From positions 1 through 54,500 of the forward strand of contig JAFRUS010000096.1 in the NCBI GenBank assembly GCA_017438745.1: 54,500 bases of DNA. Reading direction: 5' to 3'. The notes beneath the pieces were generated by a model. The model saw only the letters and a list, made by a program, of their open reading frames with translations, had not been told where the DNA came from and did not search any database. Numbering within the stretch: the stretch's first letter is position 1; the number at the start of each line of letters is the position of its first letter. The DNA is from Oscillospiraceae bacterium (GTDB lineage: Bacteria > Bacillota > Clostridia > Oscillospirales > Ruminococcaceae). Below are positions 14,378 through 23,307 of this stretch, piece after piece. A program made the translations under genes and the position numbers.

Positions 14378-15376
14378 TTACTTCATAGCCTCTTCAACAG
14401 CAACTGCACATGCAACTGTTGCACCAACCATCGGGTTGTTACCCATGCCGATGAGACCCATCATTTCTACGTGAGCAGGAACTGATGATGAACCAGCGAA
14501 CTGAGCGTCTGAGTGCATTCTGCCCATTGTATCTGTCATACCGTATGAAGCAGGACCTGCAGCCATGTTATCTGGGTGGAGTGTACGACCTGTACCGCCG
14601 CCTGAAGCAACTGAGAAGTACTTCTTGCCAGCGTCAGTTCTTTCCTTCTTGTATGTACCTGCAACAGGGTGCTGGAATCTTGTTGGGTTTGTTGAGTTAC
14701 CTGTGATAGAAACGTCAACGTTTTCCTTCCACATGATTGCAACGCCTTCTGTTACGTCGTTAGCGCCGTAGCAGTTAACCTTTGCACGGAGACCGTTTGA
14801 GTAAGCCTTGCGGAATACTTCCTTAACTTCACCTGTGTGGTAATCCATTTCTGTTTCAACGTATGTGAAGCCGTTGATTCTTGCGATGATTTGAGCTGCG
14901 TCCTTGCCGAGACCGTTGAGGATAACACGGAGAGGAGTCTTACGAACCTTGTTAGCCTTTTCAGCGATACCGATAGCACCTTCAGCAGCAGCAAATGATT
15001 CGTGACCTGCGAGGAATGCGAAACATTCTGTTTCTTCTTCGAGGAGCATCTTGCCGAGGTTACCGTGACCGAGACCAACCTTTCTCTGGTCAGCAACTGA
15101 ACCTGGGATACAGAAAGCCTGGAGGCCTTCACCGATAGCAGCAGCAGCGTCAGCAGCCTTCTTGCAGCCCTTCTTAATAGCGATAGCGCAGCCTACTGTG
15201 TAAGCCCACTTAGCATTTTCAAAACAGATAGGCTGGATACCTTCAACGAGCTTGTAGATGTCGAGGCCCTTAGCCTTGCAAACTTCAGCACACTCTTCGA
15301 TAGAGTTGATGCCGTATTCTTTGATTACAGCGAGAATCTGCTTCTCTCTTCTGTCGTATGATTCAAATAAAGCCAT
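14378..15376 (-). CDS. GGGtGRT family protein
   Basis: 332 residues. The signature VASGGGTGRTLHPDN lies near residue 268 and gives the family its name; Gly/Met-rich loops surround it (GPASYGMTDTMGRMHSDAQF). GHGNLGKML and GHESFAAAEG are further conserved-looking glycine motifs. No signal peptide or membrane segment is present, so it should be cytosolic. AGGAGG precedes the ATG. It lies 14 bp after a NifU-like Fe-S scaffold gene in one operon, an arrangement I know from other Lachnospiraceae and Ruminococcaceae. The reaction is unknown, and the partner suggests a metal or iron-sulfur task. Codon use appears strongly biased (few codons per residue), suggesting high expression. Confidence 0.9.
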   Translation of the reverse strand: MALFESYDRREKQILAVIKEYGINSIEECAEVCKAKGLDIYKLVEGIQPICFENAKWAYTVGCAIAIKKGCKKAADAAAAIGEGLQAFCIPGSVADQRKVGLGHGNLGKMLLEEETECFAFLAGHESFAAAEGAIGIAEKANKVRKTPLRVILNGLGKDAAQIIARINGFTYVETEMDYHTGEVKEVFRKAYSNGLRAKVNCYGANDVTEGVAIMWKENVDVSITGNSTNPTRFQHPVAGTYKKERTDAGKKYFSVASGGGTGRTLHPDNMAAGPASYGMTDTMGRMHSDAQFAGSSSVPAHVEMMGLIGMGNNPMVGATVACAVAVEEAMK

Positions 15377-15390
15377 TGTAAGTTTCCTCC

Positions 15391-16083
15391 TTATTCTTTT
15401 CTTGGGTCAACGAGCTTAACTGCATCAGCAACTCTTCCGTACTGACCCTGAGCCTTTTCAAATGCTGTGTTAGCATCATCGCCGGCCTTGATGAAGTCCA
15501 TCATCTTTCCGAAGTTTACAAACTTATAGCCAATGATCTCATTATCTTCGTTGAGAGCGAGCTTTGTAACGTAACCGTCTGTCATTTCGAGGTAACGAGG
15601 ACCCTTTGCGAGAGTACCGTACATTGTACCAACCTGTGAACGGAGGCCCTTACCGAGGTCTTCAAGACCTGCACCGATTACAAGACCGTCTTCAGAGAAA
15701 GCACTCTGTGAACGACCGTAAACGATCTGGAGGAAAAGTTCTCTCATAGCTGTATTGATAGCGTCACAAACGAGGTCTGTGTTGAGAGCTTCGAGGATTG
15801 TTCTGCCAGGAAGGATTTCAGAAGCCATAGCTGCTGAATGAGTCATACCTGAACATCCGATAGTTTCAACGAGACACTCCTGGATAACGCCTTCCTTAAC
15901 GTTAAGTGTAAGCTTACATGTACCCTGCTGTGGAGCACACCAGCCGATTCCGTGTGTAAAACCAGAAATATCCTTAATTTCTTTTGCCTTTACCCATTTT
16001 GCTTCTTCAGGAATTGGAGCAGCACCATGAGCAACGCCCTGTGCGATAGGGCACATTGTTTCAACTTCATGAGAATAATTCAT
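15391..16083 (-). CDS. Iron-sulfur cluster assembly scaffold-like protein (NifU-like)
   Basis: 230 residues. The NifU_N/IscU-like fold is suggested by ETIGCSGMTHSAAMASEIL (about 73-91) with a Cys in a GCSG turn, and by CKLTLNVKEGVIQECLVE before it. Further cysteines are at CPIAQG, GWCAPQQGTC and LVCDAIN. It probably carries or delivers an Fe-S cluster to its partner, the GGGtGRT protein encoded 14 bp downstream. AAAGGAG precedes the ATG, and a near-consensus promoter lies 51-79 bases upstream. The C-terminal 60 residues go beyond a canonical IscU and are unassigned. Confidence 0.85.
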   Translation of the reverse strand: MNYSHEVETMCPIAQGVAHGAAPIPEEAKWVKAKEIKDISGFTHGIGWCAPQQGTCKLTLNVKEGVIQECLVETIGCSGMTHSAAMASEILPGRTILEALNTDLVCDAINTAMRELFLQIVYGRSQSAFSEDGLVIGAGLEDLGKGLRSQVGTMYGTLAKGPRYLEMTDGYVTKLALNEDNEIIGYKFVNFGKMMDFIKAGDDANTAFEKAQGQYGRVADAVKLVDPRKE

Positions 16084-16133
16084 ATTCTTAAACTCCTTTC
16101 AGTATTATGCTGTTATAAACGCATTACTGTTTT

Positions 16134-16162
16134 ATTATACTACATGGCCGGCCTTTTTTCAA
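16134..16162 (-). promoter_or_regulatory. Sigma-70 promoter of the NifU-like/GGGtGRT operon
   Basis: Reading leftward: TTGAAA (16157-16162), a 17-bp spacer, TATAAT (16134-16139). The start codon is 50 bases further on. A good match to consensus fits a highly expressed operon. Confidence 0.8.
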
Positions 16163-16234
16163 GTATTTTTAAACTTATTTTTCTTTACTTTTCCGGCGGG
16201 CTCTGTTATAATATACTTTAGAAATCACATTAGG

Positions 16235-16329
16235 TCACATATCCGGCTTCACCGGATATGTGAGACAAAAGAACACGGGGCTTAGCCCCGTCCCCCGCGC
16301 TGATATGAACATATCAGCGTTTCCTTAGT
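16235..16329. repeat. Intergenic structured repeat, copy A
   Basis: Three hairpins stand in a row: TCACATATCCGG/CCGGATATGTGA (16235-16246 with 16252-16263), ACGGGGC/GCCCCGT (16275-16281 with 16285-16291) and CGCTGATAT/ATATCAGCG (16298-16306 with 16311-16319), then GTTTCCTTA. The order and ending match copies at 27146-27261 and 48043-48155, but the left end is diverged. The 271-bp gap between the divergent genes holds this repeat and the promoter above. Confidence 0.7.
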
Positions 16330-16354
16330 AATCTTTTGAATAAGGAGCGTCACA

Positions 16355-16723
16355 ATGAAGAATACGATATTACTTGTCAGCATTATATCAGCGGCTATTA
16401 TTTTTCTTGTTATAACCATTTCGTTTTTCAAGGAAAACCCTGATGTAAGCTTAAAAAAAGATGAATACACAGCCCCGGTAAACGCACAGCCCTTTGACCT
16501 TGAACTGAGCATTGTAACTTCAGAAGCTAATTTCTGGGACCGCGTAGCCGGTCTTAAGGCAACGGAAGCACCTGAGGTTTACGTAACTGACGAAAACGGA
16601 GCAGTTGTCACAGGCGAGGACGGCGAACCAGTATCTGCCGATGAAAATGCTGCAGTCACTTCAGTTCCTGAGGAAGACGAAGAAGCAGAAGTGACTACAG
16701 CAAAGACAAAAAACAAGAAATAA
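16355..16723 (+). CDS. Short membrane-anchored acidic protein
   Basis: 122 residues. AAGGAG lies 8 bases upstream of the ATG. Residues about 4-25 (ILLVSIISAAIIFLVITISF) are a signal anchor. The middle part (QPFDLELSIVTSEANFWDRV) is short, and the tail is acidic and threonine/valine-rich (VVTGEDGEPVSADENAAVT and following). Such tails resemble the acidic spacer of the lipoprotein at 25654-27093. The function is unknown. It is followed by a terminator shared with the convergent coiled-coil gene. Confidence 0.6.
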   Translation: MKNTILLVSIISAAIIFLVITISFFKENPDVSLKKDEYTAPVNAQPFDLELSIVTSEANFWDRVAGLKATEAPEVYVTDENGAVVTGEDGEPVSADENAAVTSVPEEDEEAEVTTAKTKNKK

Positions 16724-16731
16724 ATCAGAAA

Positions 16732-16754
16732 AGGCGTACCGCAAAGGTACGCCT
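16732..16754. terminator. Bidirectional terminator
   Basis: AGGCGTACC/GGTACGCCT (16732-16740 with 16746-16754) is a perfect 9-bp stem with a 5-nt loop. TTTTC follows on the minus strand and GATTTATTA on the plus strand, between convergent genes. Confidence 0.85.
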
Positions 16755-16789
16755 GATTTATTATCTATATTATCACTTGTTTGGCAGGA

Positions 16790-17281
16790 TCACTGTGGAT
16801 TCTGGCCGTCGGCTGTGTTCTTTCCGCCGTTCTTTACCTTGTTGATTTCCTGTGTAGTTCTCTTTACATCCTGAAGACCCTTTGTGAAATAGAGTTCAGC
16901 ATCGTGGAGCATATTGTCAACATAGCTGCTTGTGGCGCTTCTGATCTCCTTGGAACGCGCCTGAGCCTGTGAAACTATCTCGGCAGCTCTCTGCTTTGCT
17001 TCCTTGACGATAGTATCGCCTGAAACAAGAGCCTTTGCTCTTTCCTCAGCCTGCTGAACTATCTGCTCAGCCTTCTGTTCAGCTTCCTTGATGATTCTTT
17101 CACAGTCAAAATCTATGAGCTTTGCGCGCTTTATTTCCTGAGGGATATTGAGTCTTATATCGTCGATAAGTTCTCTGAGGCGTTCTGAGTCAATGATCAT
17201 CTTATTCTGTGAAAATGGCATAAGCGCAGATTTATCAAGCAATTCCTCCATCTGCTCAAGTATCTCGTCTATATTGTTCAT
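16790..17281 (-). CDS. Coiled-coil protein, DivIVA/ATPase-subunit-like
   Basis: 163 residues from the ATG at 17281; a TTG two codons earlier (17287) is possible and the RBS is weak (GGTGA). Residues about 60-140 are a continuous charged helix with heptad character (RIIKEAEQKAEQIVQQAEER and similar), as in DivIVA-like or V-type ATPase stalk proteins. There is no membrane segment. It lies next to coaD in the same direction. It probably acts as a structural or cell-division-linked scaffold, but the specific role cannot be read from sequence. Confidence 0.7.
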   Translation of the reverse strand: MNNIDEILEQMEELLDKSALMPFSQNKMIIDSERLRELIDDIRLNIPQEIKRAKLIDFDCERIIKEAEQKAEQIVQQAEERAKALVSGDTIVKEAKQRAAEIVSQAQARSKEIRSATSSYVDNMLHDAELYFTKGLQDVKRTTQEINKVKNGGKNTADGQNPQ

Positions 17282-17387
17282 ATGCAAGTCACCGCGGGCA
17301 AGCCGTGGTTCTCTCCTTTCATCATGAAATGAAATAATAAATATATATATAATAACCCCTGACGCTGAAATTCAGACTTTCAGAAGA

Positions 17388-17876
17388 TCATTTAACACCT
17401 GTTATCCTGTTCACAATGCTTTCTCTGATAACATCAGGAACGAAGCTGCTTATGTCACCGCCGAAGGCAGCGATCTGTTTAACTACACTTGAACTGAGGT
17501 ACATGTTTTCGGTACTTGTTGTAAGGAACACTGTTTCAGCATCCGGATAAAGCTTTTTATTGGCAAGAGCCATCTGAAACTCATACTCAAAGTCACTGAC
17601 CGCCCTGAGTCCCTTTACTATAGCGCATGCTCCGACTTCTCGGACATAATCCGCCAGAAGTCCATCAAGAATGTCAATAACAACATTATCCATTCCGGAA
17701 GTAACATCCATTATCATCTTGATCCTCTCGGTAGGAGTAAAAAGCGGCTGCTTTGAAAGGTTTGTCGATACAAGAATTATTACCTTGTCAAACAGCGTGG
17801 ACGCACGGGTGAAAATGTCGATGTGTCCAAATGTCACCGGATCAAAACTTCCCGGGCAGACTGCTATCCTTCTCAC
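17388..17876 (-). CDS. coaD: Phosphopantetheine adenylyltransferase
   Basis: 162 residues, the usual length. The fourth step of coenzyme A synthesis: ATP plus 4'-phosphopantetheine gives dephospho-CoA and pyrophosphate. The nucleotidyltransferase motif TFGHID (about 15-20) follows the PGSFDP loop. KGLRAVSDFEYEFQMALAN is the substrate-binding helix, and YLSSSVVK (about 127-134) is the second signature. The start is GTG (17876) with AAGAGGTG upstream. It follows rsmD by 33 bp in the same direction, a very common pairing in Firmicutes. Cytosolic. Confidence 0.97.
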   Translation of the reverse strand: MRRIAVCPGSFDPVTFGHIDIFTRASTLFDKVIILVSTNLSKQPLFTPTERIKMIMDVTSGMDNVVIDILDGLLADYVREVGACAIVKGLRAVSDFEYEFQMALANKKLYPDAETVFLTTSTENMYLSSSVVKQIAAFGGDISSFVPDVIRESIVNRITGVK

Positions 17877-17909
17877 CTCTGAAACACCTCTTGTTTCTAA
17901 ATAATAACA

Positions 17910-18452
17910 TCAGACTCCTGCATGGATAAACTGACTTATTTCTATTTTACCATACTTATATTTTTTTTTCAAGACCAGCGGACCAATTTTCTCAGGAAGT
18001 TCAAGCCGCTGTTCGTGTTCGCAAATTACTCTTCCGCCCTCGTTCATGCGTTCTGCAAGAAGCGGAAGTGCTTTTTCAAGTATCCCCATGTTGTACGGAG
18101 GATCAAGAAAAGCCAGATCGTACATGGTTTTGTCGCTTTTCAGAAAGTCGAGCGAATCCATGAACACTACTTTGCTTTTATCTGTGAATTCAGCAGTCTC
18201 AATGTTTTCAGTGATTATGTTTATTGATGCCTTTGATTTGTCAACGAAAACAACTTTTTCAGCGCCACGGCTGAGAGCTTCGATACCGAGCTGACCGCTG
18301 CCTCCGAAAAGATCAAGTACTGTAGCTCCCGGGATCTGGAACTGAACAGCAGAAAACATGGCTTCCTTAACTTTATCAGTTGTAGGCCTTACGTCGCTGC
18401 CTTCAAGTGTTCTTAGTTTTCTCCCTCTTGCAGTACCTGCAATAATACGCAT
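17910..18452 (-). CDS. rsmD: 16S rRNA (guanine966-N2)-methyltransferase RsmD
   Basis: 180 residues. It methylates G966 (E. coli numbering) of 16S rRNA using S-adenosylmethionine. MRIIAGTARGRKL is the typical start, VLDLFGGSGQLGIEAL is the SAM-binding loop, and AFLDPPYN is the NPPY/DPPY catalytic motif of amino-methyltransferases. AAGGAG lies 10 bases upstream of the ATG. It is in an operon with coaD. Confidence 0.96.
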   Translation of the reverse strand: MRIIAGTARGRKLRTLEGSDVRPTTDKVKEAMFSAVQFQIPGATVLDLFGGSGQLGIEALSRGAEKVVFVDKSKASINIITENIETAEFTDKSKVVFMDSLDFLKSDKTMYDLAFLDPPYNMGILEKALPLLAERMNEGGRVICEHEQRLELPEKIGPLVLKKKYKYGKIEISQFIHAGV

Positions 18453-18613
18453 AATGAGACCGCTCCTTAACTTAAATAAATTAATAATAATTATTATACT
18501 ACATTTTTTTTACAATGTCTATAGCAATGATAGTCTTATTTTTTACTAAACTTTGACGAAACGCTGATCAGCCCTGAAATCCGGCTGTGCCGTATTCCCT
18601 CAGAAAGAAAAAA

Positions 18614-18632
18614 TCAGGGGCATTGCCCCTGA
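18614..18632 (-). terminator. Terminator after uvrC
   Basis: TCAGGGGC/GCCCCTGA (18614-18621 with 18625-18632), followed leftward by TTTTTTCTTTC. The surrounding 18560-18650 also resembles a worn copy of the intergenic repeat family. Confidence 0.88.
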
Positions 18633-18661
18633 ACTTCGCACTTATTTATGAATGAATCCGC

Positions 18662-20491
18662 TTATTCCTGGCAAAGCTTAATAATAAGTTCTGCCGCAGT
18701 TTCTGCGGATATCCCTGCAACACGGCTTACATCCTCCGGTTCTGCCTTTCCTATGGCTTCGATAGTTTTGAAATGTGCCATAAGCTTTGCCGCCTTCTTT
18801 TCACCGACACCCTTTACCGATGTCAGACGGGAATCGAAAGTTATCTTTGAATGGAGTTTTTTCTGATAGGTTATTGCCACGCGGTGCATTTCATCCTGTA
18901 TTGCCGTAAGAAGTGTAAACGCCGATTTCAGACTAGAAACGGATATCTCCTCGCCTCCGGTGGATATCGCCCTTGTGCGGTGCTTGTTATCCTTTACTAT
19001 ACCGAATATCGGAACATCGATACCCATCTGTCTTAAGTAAGGTTCAACGGCATTTACCTGTCCCTTGCCGCCGTCCAGAAAAACCAGATCAGGCTTTCTT
19101 CTGAAGCCCTCATCAGTTTCATTTTCATCGAGAAAATGCGTAAATCTTCTTTCGAGGACTTCGTGCATGCAGGCGTAGTCGTTCTGTATCGCAACGTTTT
19201 TTATGGAAAAACGCTTGTATCTCTTTTTAAGCGGCCTGCCGTTTTCAAAAACCACCATGCTGGCGCACATCGCTGATGAACCGAGGTTCGAAATATCGTA
19301 GGCCTCGATGTACTCAGGCGGTTTCGGAAGTCCGAGAAGCTTTGAAAGCTGTTCAAGAGCAATAAGTTCCTTCCCCGTTCTTCCCGCTCTGACGGAAAGA
19401 AATTCGCTGGCATTGTTTCGTGCAAGCATGATGTATTTCATCATGTTTCCCTTCTGTCTGAAATTTACGTGTACCGCATGACCGGACTGTTCCTTCAGGA
19501 TACCTGAGATGATGTCCGCATCCTCGCACTCGTACTCGGTAAATATCTTTTCCGGAATGTCACGGCCGCTTGAATAGTACTGCATGATAAAGTCAGTGTA
19601 AAGCGAGCTGTCATTTTCCGTGCCGTCAAAAAAGTAGGAATTTTTATCCACAAGTTTTCCGTTCCTGTAAACAATAACGGAAACGCAGGTACCGTCCGGA
19701 TCACCGACAGATGCGATAATGTCCGTATTGTCTATGTCCGGGTCGAATATTTTCTGTGTCTGTGAAGCTCTGGTAATGTTGTTTATCCGGTCACGAAGAA
19801 CTGCGGCCTTTTCAAATTCCAGATTCTCCGCTGCCTGCTCCATTTCTGCCTGCAGCTTTTCCACCGATTCACGGCTGCCCGTTTTTATGTAGTTCAGAGC
19901 CTCGTCAATGATTTCTCTGTAATTATCGGCAGATATTTTTCCGGTACACACACCCATGCACTGCTTTATGTGATAATTCAGGCAGGGACGTTTGTTCGCC
20001 GTAGTTGTACACGGAAATTTCTTGTGACAGACCGGCAGCATGAAGACCTTGTTCACTTCAGCCACGGTCTGCTTCGTAACCCCCGAACTTGTATACGGTC
20101 CGAGAGTGATACCGCCTTCGATATTCCTTTTTTCAGCGGTTATACGCGGATAAAGTTCATCGGAAACGTGTATGTAGTGATAGCCCTTGTCATCCTTTAA
20201 AAGAATGTTGTACTTGGGCTTGTGCTGCTTGATAAGACTGCACTCGAGCACAAGCGCCTCGTACTCGGTGTCAGTCACTATAAAATCGTAGTCAAAGACG
20301 TTTTCCACCATCTTTGCCACCTTCGGAGTGTGGTCAGCCGACTGTCTGAAATAGCTGGTGACACGGTTCTTCAGGTTCTTGGCCTTGCCGATGTAGATGA
20401 TTTCACCGGCTTCATTTTTCATTTTATAGACGCCGGGAAATGTGGAAAGTCTGTTCGTTTTTTCTCTGAGATACGGAAGTCTCTCGTTCAT
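18662..20491 (-). CDS. uvrC: Excinuclease ABC subunit C
   Basis: 609 residues, normal length. It makes both incisions around a DNA lesion after UvrAB loading. The N-terminal GIY-YIG nuclease (PGVYKMKNEAGEIIYIGKAK) makes the 3' cut. A UVR helix pair (about 198-235) binds UvrB. The RNase H-like nuclease region (AYDISNLGSSAMCASMVVFE to LVFLDGGKGQVNA) makes the 5' cut. A C-terminal double helix-hairpin-helix (LTSVKGVGEKKAAKLMAHF) binds DNA. Its ATG overlaps the stop of the CYTH gene (ATGA), so it is the last gene of the five-gene leftward chain. A terminator follows. Confidence 0.97.
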   Translation of the reverse strand: MNERLPYLREKTNRLSTFPGVYKMKNEAGEIIYIGKAKNLKNRVTSYFRQSADHTPKVAKMVENVFDYDFIVTDTEYEALVLECSLIKQHKPKYNILLKDDKGYHYIHVSDELYPRITAEKRNIEGGITLGPYTSSGVTKQTVAEVNKVFMLPVCHKKFPCTTTANKRPCLNYHIKQCMGVCTGKISADNYREIIDEALNYIKTGSRESVEKLQAEMEQAAENLEFEKAAVLRDRINNITRASQTQKIFDPDIDNTDIIASVGDPDGTCVSVIVYRNGKLVDKNSYFFDGTENDSSLYTDFIMQYYSSGRDIPEKIFTEYECEDADIISGILKEQSGHAVHVNFRQKGNMMKYIMLARNNASEFLSVRAGRTGKELIALEQLSKLLGLPKPPEYIEAYDISNLGSSAMCASMVVFENGRPLKKRYKRFSIKNVAIQNDYACMHEVLERRFTHFLDENETDEGFRRKPDLVFLDGGKGQVNAVEPYLRQMGIDVPIFGIVKDNKHRTRAISTGGEEISVSSLKSAFTLLTAIQDEMHRVAITYQKKLHSKITFDSRLTSVKGVGEKKAAKLMAHFKTIEAIGKAEPEDVSRVAGISAETAAELIIKLCQE

Positions 20492-21051
20492 AGTGTCTCC
20501 GCTTTGTAAAGGAAGAACCTGCGGGCTTTGCCGCCGACTGTGTTGATGTACTTCATCAGATCAAGCTTATCGATCAGTACTTTTGTGCCCTTTTCAGCCA
20601 TATCCTTGAATTCCATTTCGATCTCGTAATCACATTTTCCGAGGTAGAAATTAACGTCAAAATCGATGGAAAGTGAATCGGAAGGGCGGATACTGATCCT
20701 GTGTGTTACCAGTTCTCCCTGAAGTGAAAACGGTATCCAGGCATATTTTCCGCTTTCGAGTGTAATGTCACTCTTCAGTTTTTCAATATCCATGCAGGTC
20801 TCATTGGCTACAGAATAATCGTTTCCTGTGAGCTGCTGGGATTCCTTGAGTTCAAGACGAAGGCTGTTTTCAGTCTGACGAGCTCTGAGCGTAGTATGAT
20901 TTGAAAGAAGGTAATTGTCATCAGTATCATAGTAATAGTTTATCTGAATGACATCCTTGTATTCCGCATCAGTATAGCGGTCTTTTATAAGAGCCAGTAT
21001 CTCGTAGAATTTTTCCTTGTCCATGAGAAATTTATATTCAGTTTCCTTCAT
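20488..21051 (-). CDS. CYTH domain protein (triphosphate tunnel enzyme family)
   Basis: 187 residues. It begins with the ExExK signature as ETEYKF. Basic/acidic residues line the predicted tunnel (TTLRARQTENSLRLELKES, then DFDVNFYLGKCDYEIEMEFK). CYTH enzymes act on triphosphate-containing substrates (thiamine triphosphatase, inorganic triphosphatase, class IV adenylate cyclase). The sequence does not say which. Four-base ATGA overlaps with both neighbours place it in the transglutaminase-uvrC operon, which does not otherwise explain its role. Confidence 0.85.
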   Translation of the reverse strand: MKETEYKFLMDKEKFYEILALIKDRYTDAEYKDVIQINYYYDTDDNYLLSNHTTLRARQTENSLRLELKESQQLTGNDYSVANETCMDIEKLKSDITLESGKYAWIPFSLQGELVTHRISIRPSDSLSIDFDVNFYLGKCDYEIEMEFKDMAEKGTKVLIDKLDLMKYINTVGGKARRFFLYKAETL

Positions 21052-23294
21052 TTTTTTACCTTCTTTTTTGCGGATTTTTTCTGTTCCTTCATGAGTTCCG
21101 TGATCCTGTTATATACCTCAAGTGCGGCAGCTCTGGATCCTTCACCTACATTTTTGCCGCCGTAAACGACAGCATCATGATCTGCAACTGTTGAAGACAT
21201 ATCTGTTCCGAATGTTTCAAGAACATATCTTCCTGTCTCAGCGGATGTCATGCTTTCAGCAAGTCCGAGCTTTTTTCTGATCCTTGAAACGATCATGCTC
21301 ACCGACTTTTCATCCGAGGCCTTTTTCAGCCTGTGGAAAAATATCTTTTCTGAAAAATACGGCTTGATCCTTCTGTCAAAGAACAGAATAAAGATTATTA
21401 TAAGCAGCGCGATAACTCCCATAGCAACGGACATTCTGTAGTCAAATGAAGACTCTTCAGAGACTACTTCATCGATCTGTGTCGGTTCAAATGATTTCCA
21501 GCCGTATCCTGAAATATAGAGTTCAGGGAATGCGTGAAGATCACTGTCAGTTACAGAGATATAGAGTGCCGGAAGCTTTCCTGAAGATCCGCTCATAGCC
21601 GGAAGCGTTGACTGACTGTACGGATCATGAAGATGAAGTCCTTCGGCATATCTTGCCGGAATGCCAGCCGCTCTTGCCATAAGCACCATTGCCGTAGCGT
21701 AGTCAGAACAGAGACCTGTCTTTCCTTCAGTAAGGAAGTATTCCATATTGTAGCCGTCCGGCTTCTTGTATGTAAGGCTGTACTTAAAATCATTCATTCT
21801 GAAATATGATTCTATCGCCAGCGCCTTTTCGTAGTCTGAATTACACTTGCGTGTAACATTTTCCGTAATATTATAAAGTGATTCAGGCATTTCTGTATGC
21901 GTCTCGTTCATATATTCCATTGCATTGATATAATCAGTGCCATACGCCGATATCACTTCATTGTATTCTGTAATGCCGTTATCTGACAGAATCTCTAAGA
22001 GTTCACTTATGAACATCGGGAACGTAGCGTTGTTTACAGAATTTACAACGGTCTGAAGATTTTTCTCACGCAGAGAACTGTCTGAATAATATCTTAACGA
22101 ATAATTCGGATTATTTGAATCAGAGGAATAGAGCATTCCCTGGTCAGTTCTGAAAACATCGCCGCGGCCTGAACTTACTACCGATACTGAAAATGCAAGT
22201 ACCGGACTGTAGCAGAAACGTGAATTGACCCTTGTGGTCAGCAGTGTTATCGCTCTTACATAGGAATCCTTCAGTTCAGGATCGATGCCTTCAAGCCCGT
22301 ATTTTTCAGCCCATTCGCTGTCAAGTTCTGCAGCTTTTGCAACAGCGGAATAAAACTTCGCCGGATCAAGAATTTCGGCATCTGTTTTGCTGAGCTTTAC
22401 GCCAGTAGTTTCACTTTCCATGGTTCTCCACAGATTCTTGTCGAAGTTGTAGAGACTGTAGGTCTGGGACTTGAGGTTGACCGGTTCCTCGTTTGTGACA
22501 AACTCAAAAAGCTTGACATTGGCATTGCCTGTGTAGGCAAGTGACGAGGAAGCAGTTTCTGAAACGATACCGAGACGGTGGAGCATGTAGTCCGTGAATT
22601 TCTGCGATTCGAAAACCGTATCTACCCAGGAGTTGTCGATGTCCAGTTCAGGTTTCGGGATAACAAGGGCCAGAAACGCTGTGGATGCAAGAAACACCAT
22701 CATCGATCTCTTGTAGCCCTTTTCTATGATCATCCTGTGCCGCGGTTTGGTATTTATCTGACGGCAGTGGATCATAAGAGCCATGTACATCACAAGCAGA
22801 AGCAGTGCAAAGAACATCGGGACCTGCGCAGTTTCCTTTCTGTAAACAGCAAAAGGAATGAGCGTTATCAGGAAGGTCATCGATATTCTGTACCGCACCG
22901 CTGAGAAATAATAGACTGTTGATGCAATAAAGAAATTGATTATGATAAACGTCGCCGCAACATATGCCGGTGAAAACTCAACAAGTGACTGAGGCGACAG
23001 GAACCATACAAAATAATCAACTGTGCTCTGGTTGTTTCCGGTCTTCACCGCTATGCTTACAAGAGCACCGATGGCAAAAAACGAACCGAGAATGGAAATG
23101 AACCTCAGTATCATGGATTTGCCTGAAATATATGTGTAGAACGAAAATACCGTAGCCTGTATAATTATCGTAATAAGCGTAAGCACTGCAAGAAAATCCT
23201 TACTGTAGACATACATACAGCTTGTTACGATCGAAATACAGAGAATGAGAGGGACAATATTCTTAAGTACGCCTTCCCTGTAAAATCTTATCAT
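21048..23294 (-). CDS. Membrane transglutaminase-like protein (TgpA type)
   Basis: 748 residues from the ATG at 23294, with GGAGGT 6 bases upstream; the longer open frame would overlap the DUF58 gene and lacks an RBS. About six transmembrane helices lie in residues 10-230. An extracytoplasmic region contains a transglutaminase-like core (Cys in TGLCSDYATAMVLMARAAG, His in DLHAFPELYISGYGWKSFEP). One more helix (VAMGVIALLIIIFILFF, about 630) is followed by a cytosolic tail. It is the third member of the MoxR-DUF58-transglutaminase trio, thought to act together on envelope proteins. It overlaps the CYTH gene by 4 bp. Confidence 0.88.
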   Translation of the reverse strand: MIRFYREGVLKNIVPLILCISIVTSCMYVYSKDFLAVLTLITIIIQATVFSFYTYISGKSMILRFISILGSFFAIGALVSIAVKTGNNQSTVDYFVWFLSPQSLVEFSPAYVAATFIIINFFIASTVYYFSAVRYRISMTFLITLIPFAVYRKETAQVPMFFALLLLVMYMALMIHCRQINTKPRHRMIIEKGYKRSMMVFLASTAFLALVIPKPELDIDNSWVDTVFESQKFTDYMLHRLGIVSETASSSLAYTGNANVKLFEFVTNEEPVNLKSQTYSLYNFDKNLWRTMESETTGVKLSKTDAEILDPAKFYSAVAKAAELDSEWAEKYGLEGIDPELKDSYVRAITLLTTRVNSRFCYSPVLAFSVSVVSSGRGDVFRTDQGMLYSSDSNNPNYSLRYYSDSSLREKNLQTVVNSVNNATFPMFISELLEILSDNGITEYNEVISAYGTDYINAMEYMNETHTEMPESLYNITENVTRKCNSDYEKALAIESYFRMNDFKYSLTYKKPDGYNMEYFLTEGKTGLCSDYATAMVLMARAAGIPARYAEGLHLHDPYSQSTLPAMSGSSGKLPALYISVTDSDLHAFPELYISGYGWKSFEPTQIDEVVSEESSFDYRMSVAMGVIALLIIIFILFFDRRIKPYFSEKIFFHRLKKASDEKSVSMIVSRIRKKLGLAESMTSAETGRYVLETFGTDMSSTVADHDAVVYGGKNVGEGSRAAALEVYNRITELMKEQKKSAKKKVKK

Positions 23295-23307
23295 TTGCCC
23301 ACCTCCG

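Noticed and set aside
14752..15132. 126-residue frame on the minus strand within the GGGtGRT gene
   Set aside because: Ser/Leu/Val/Thr-rich shadow created by strongly biased codon use of the real gene; no RBS.
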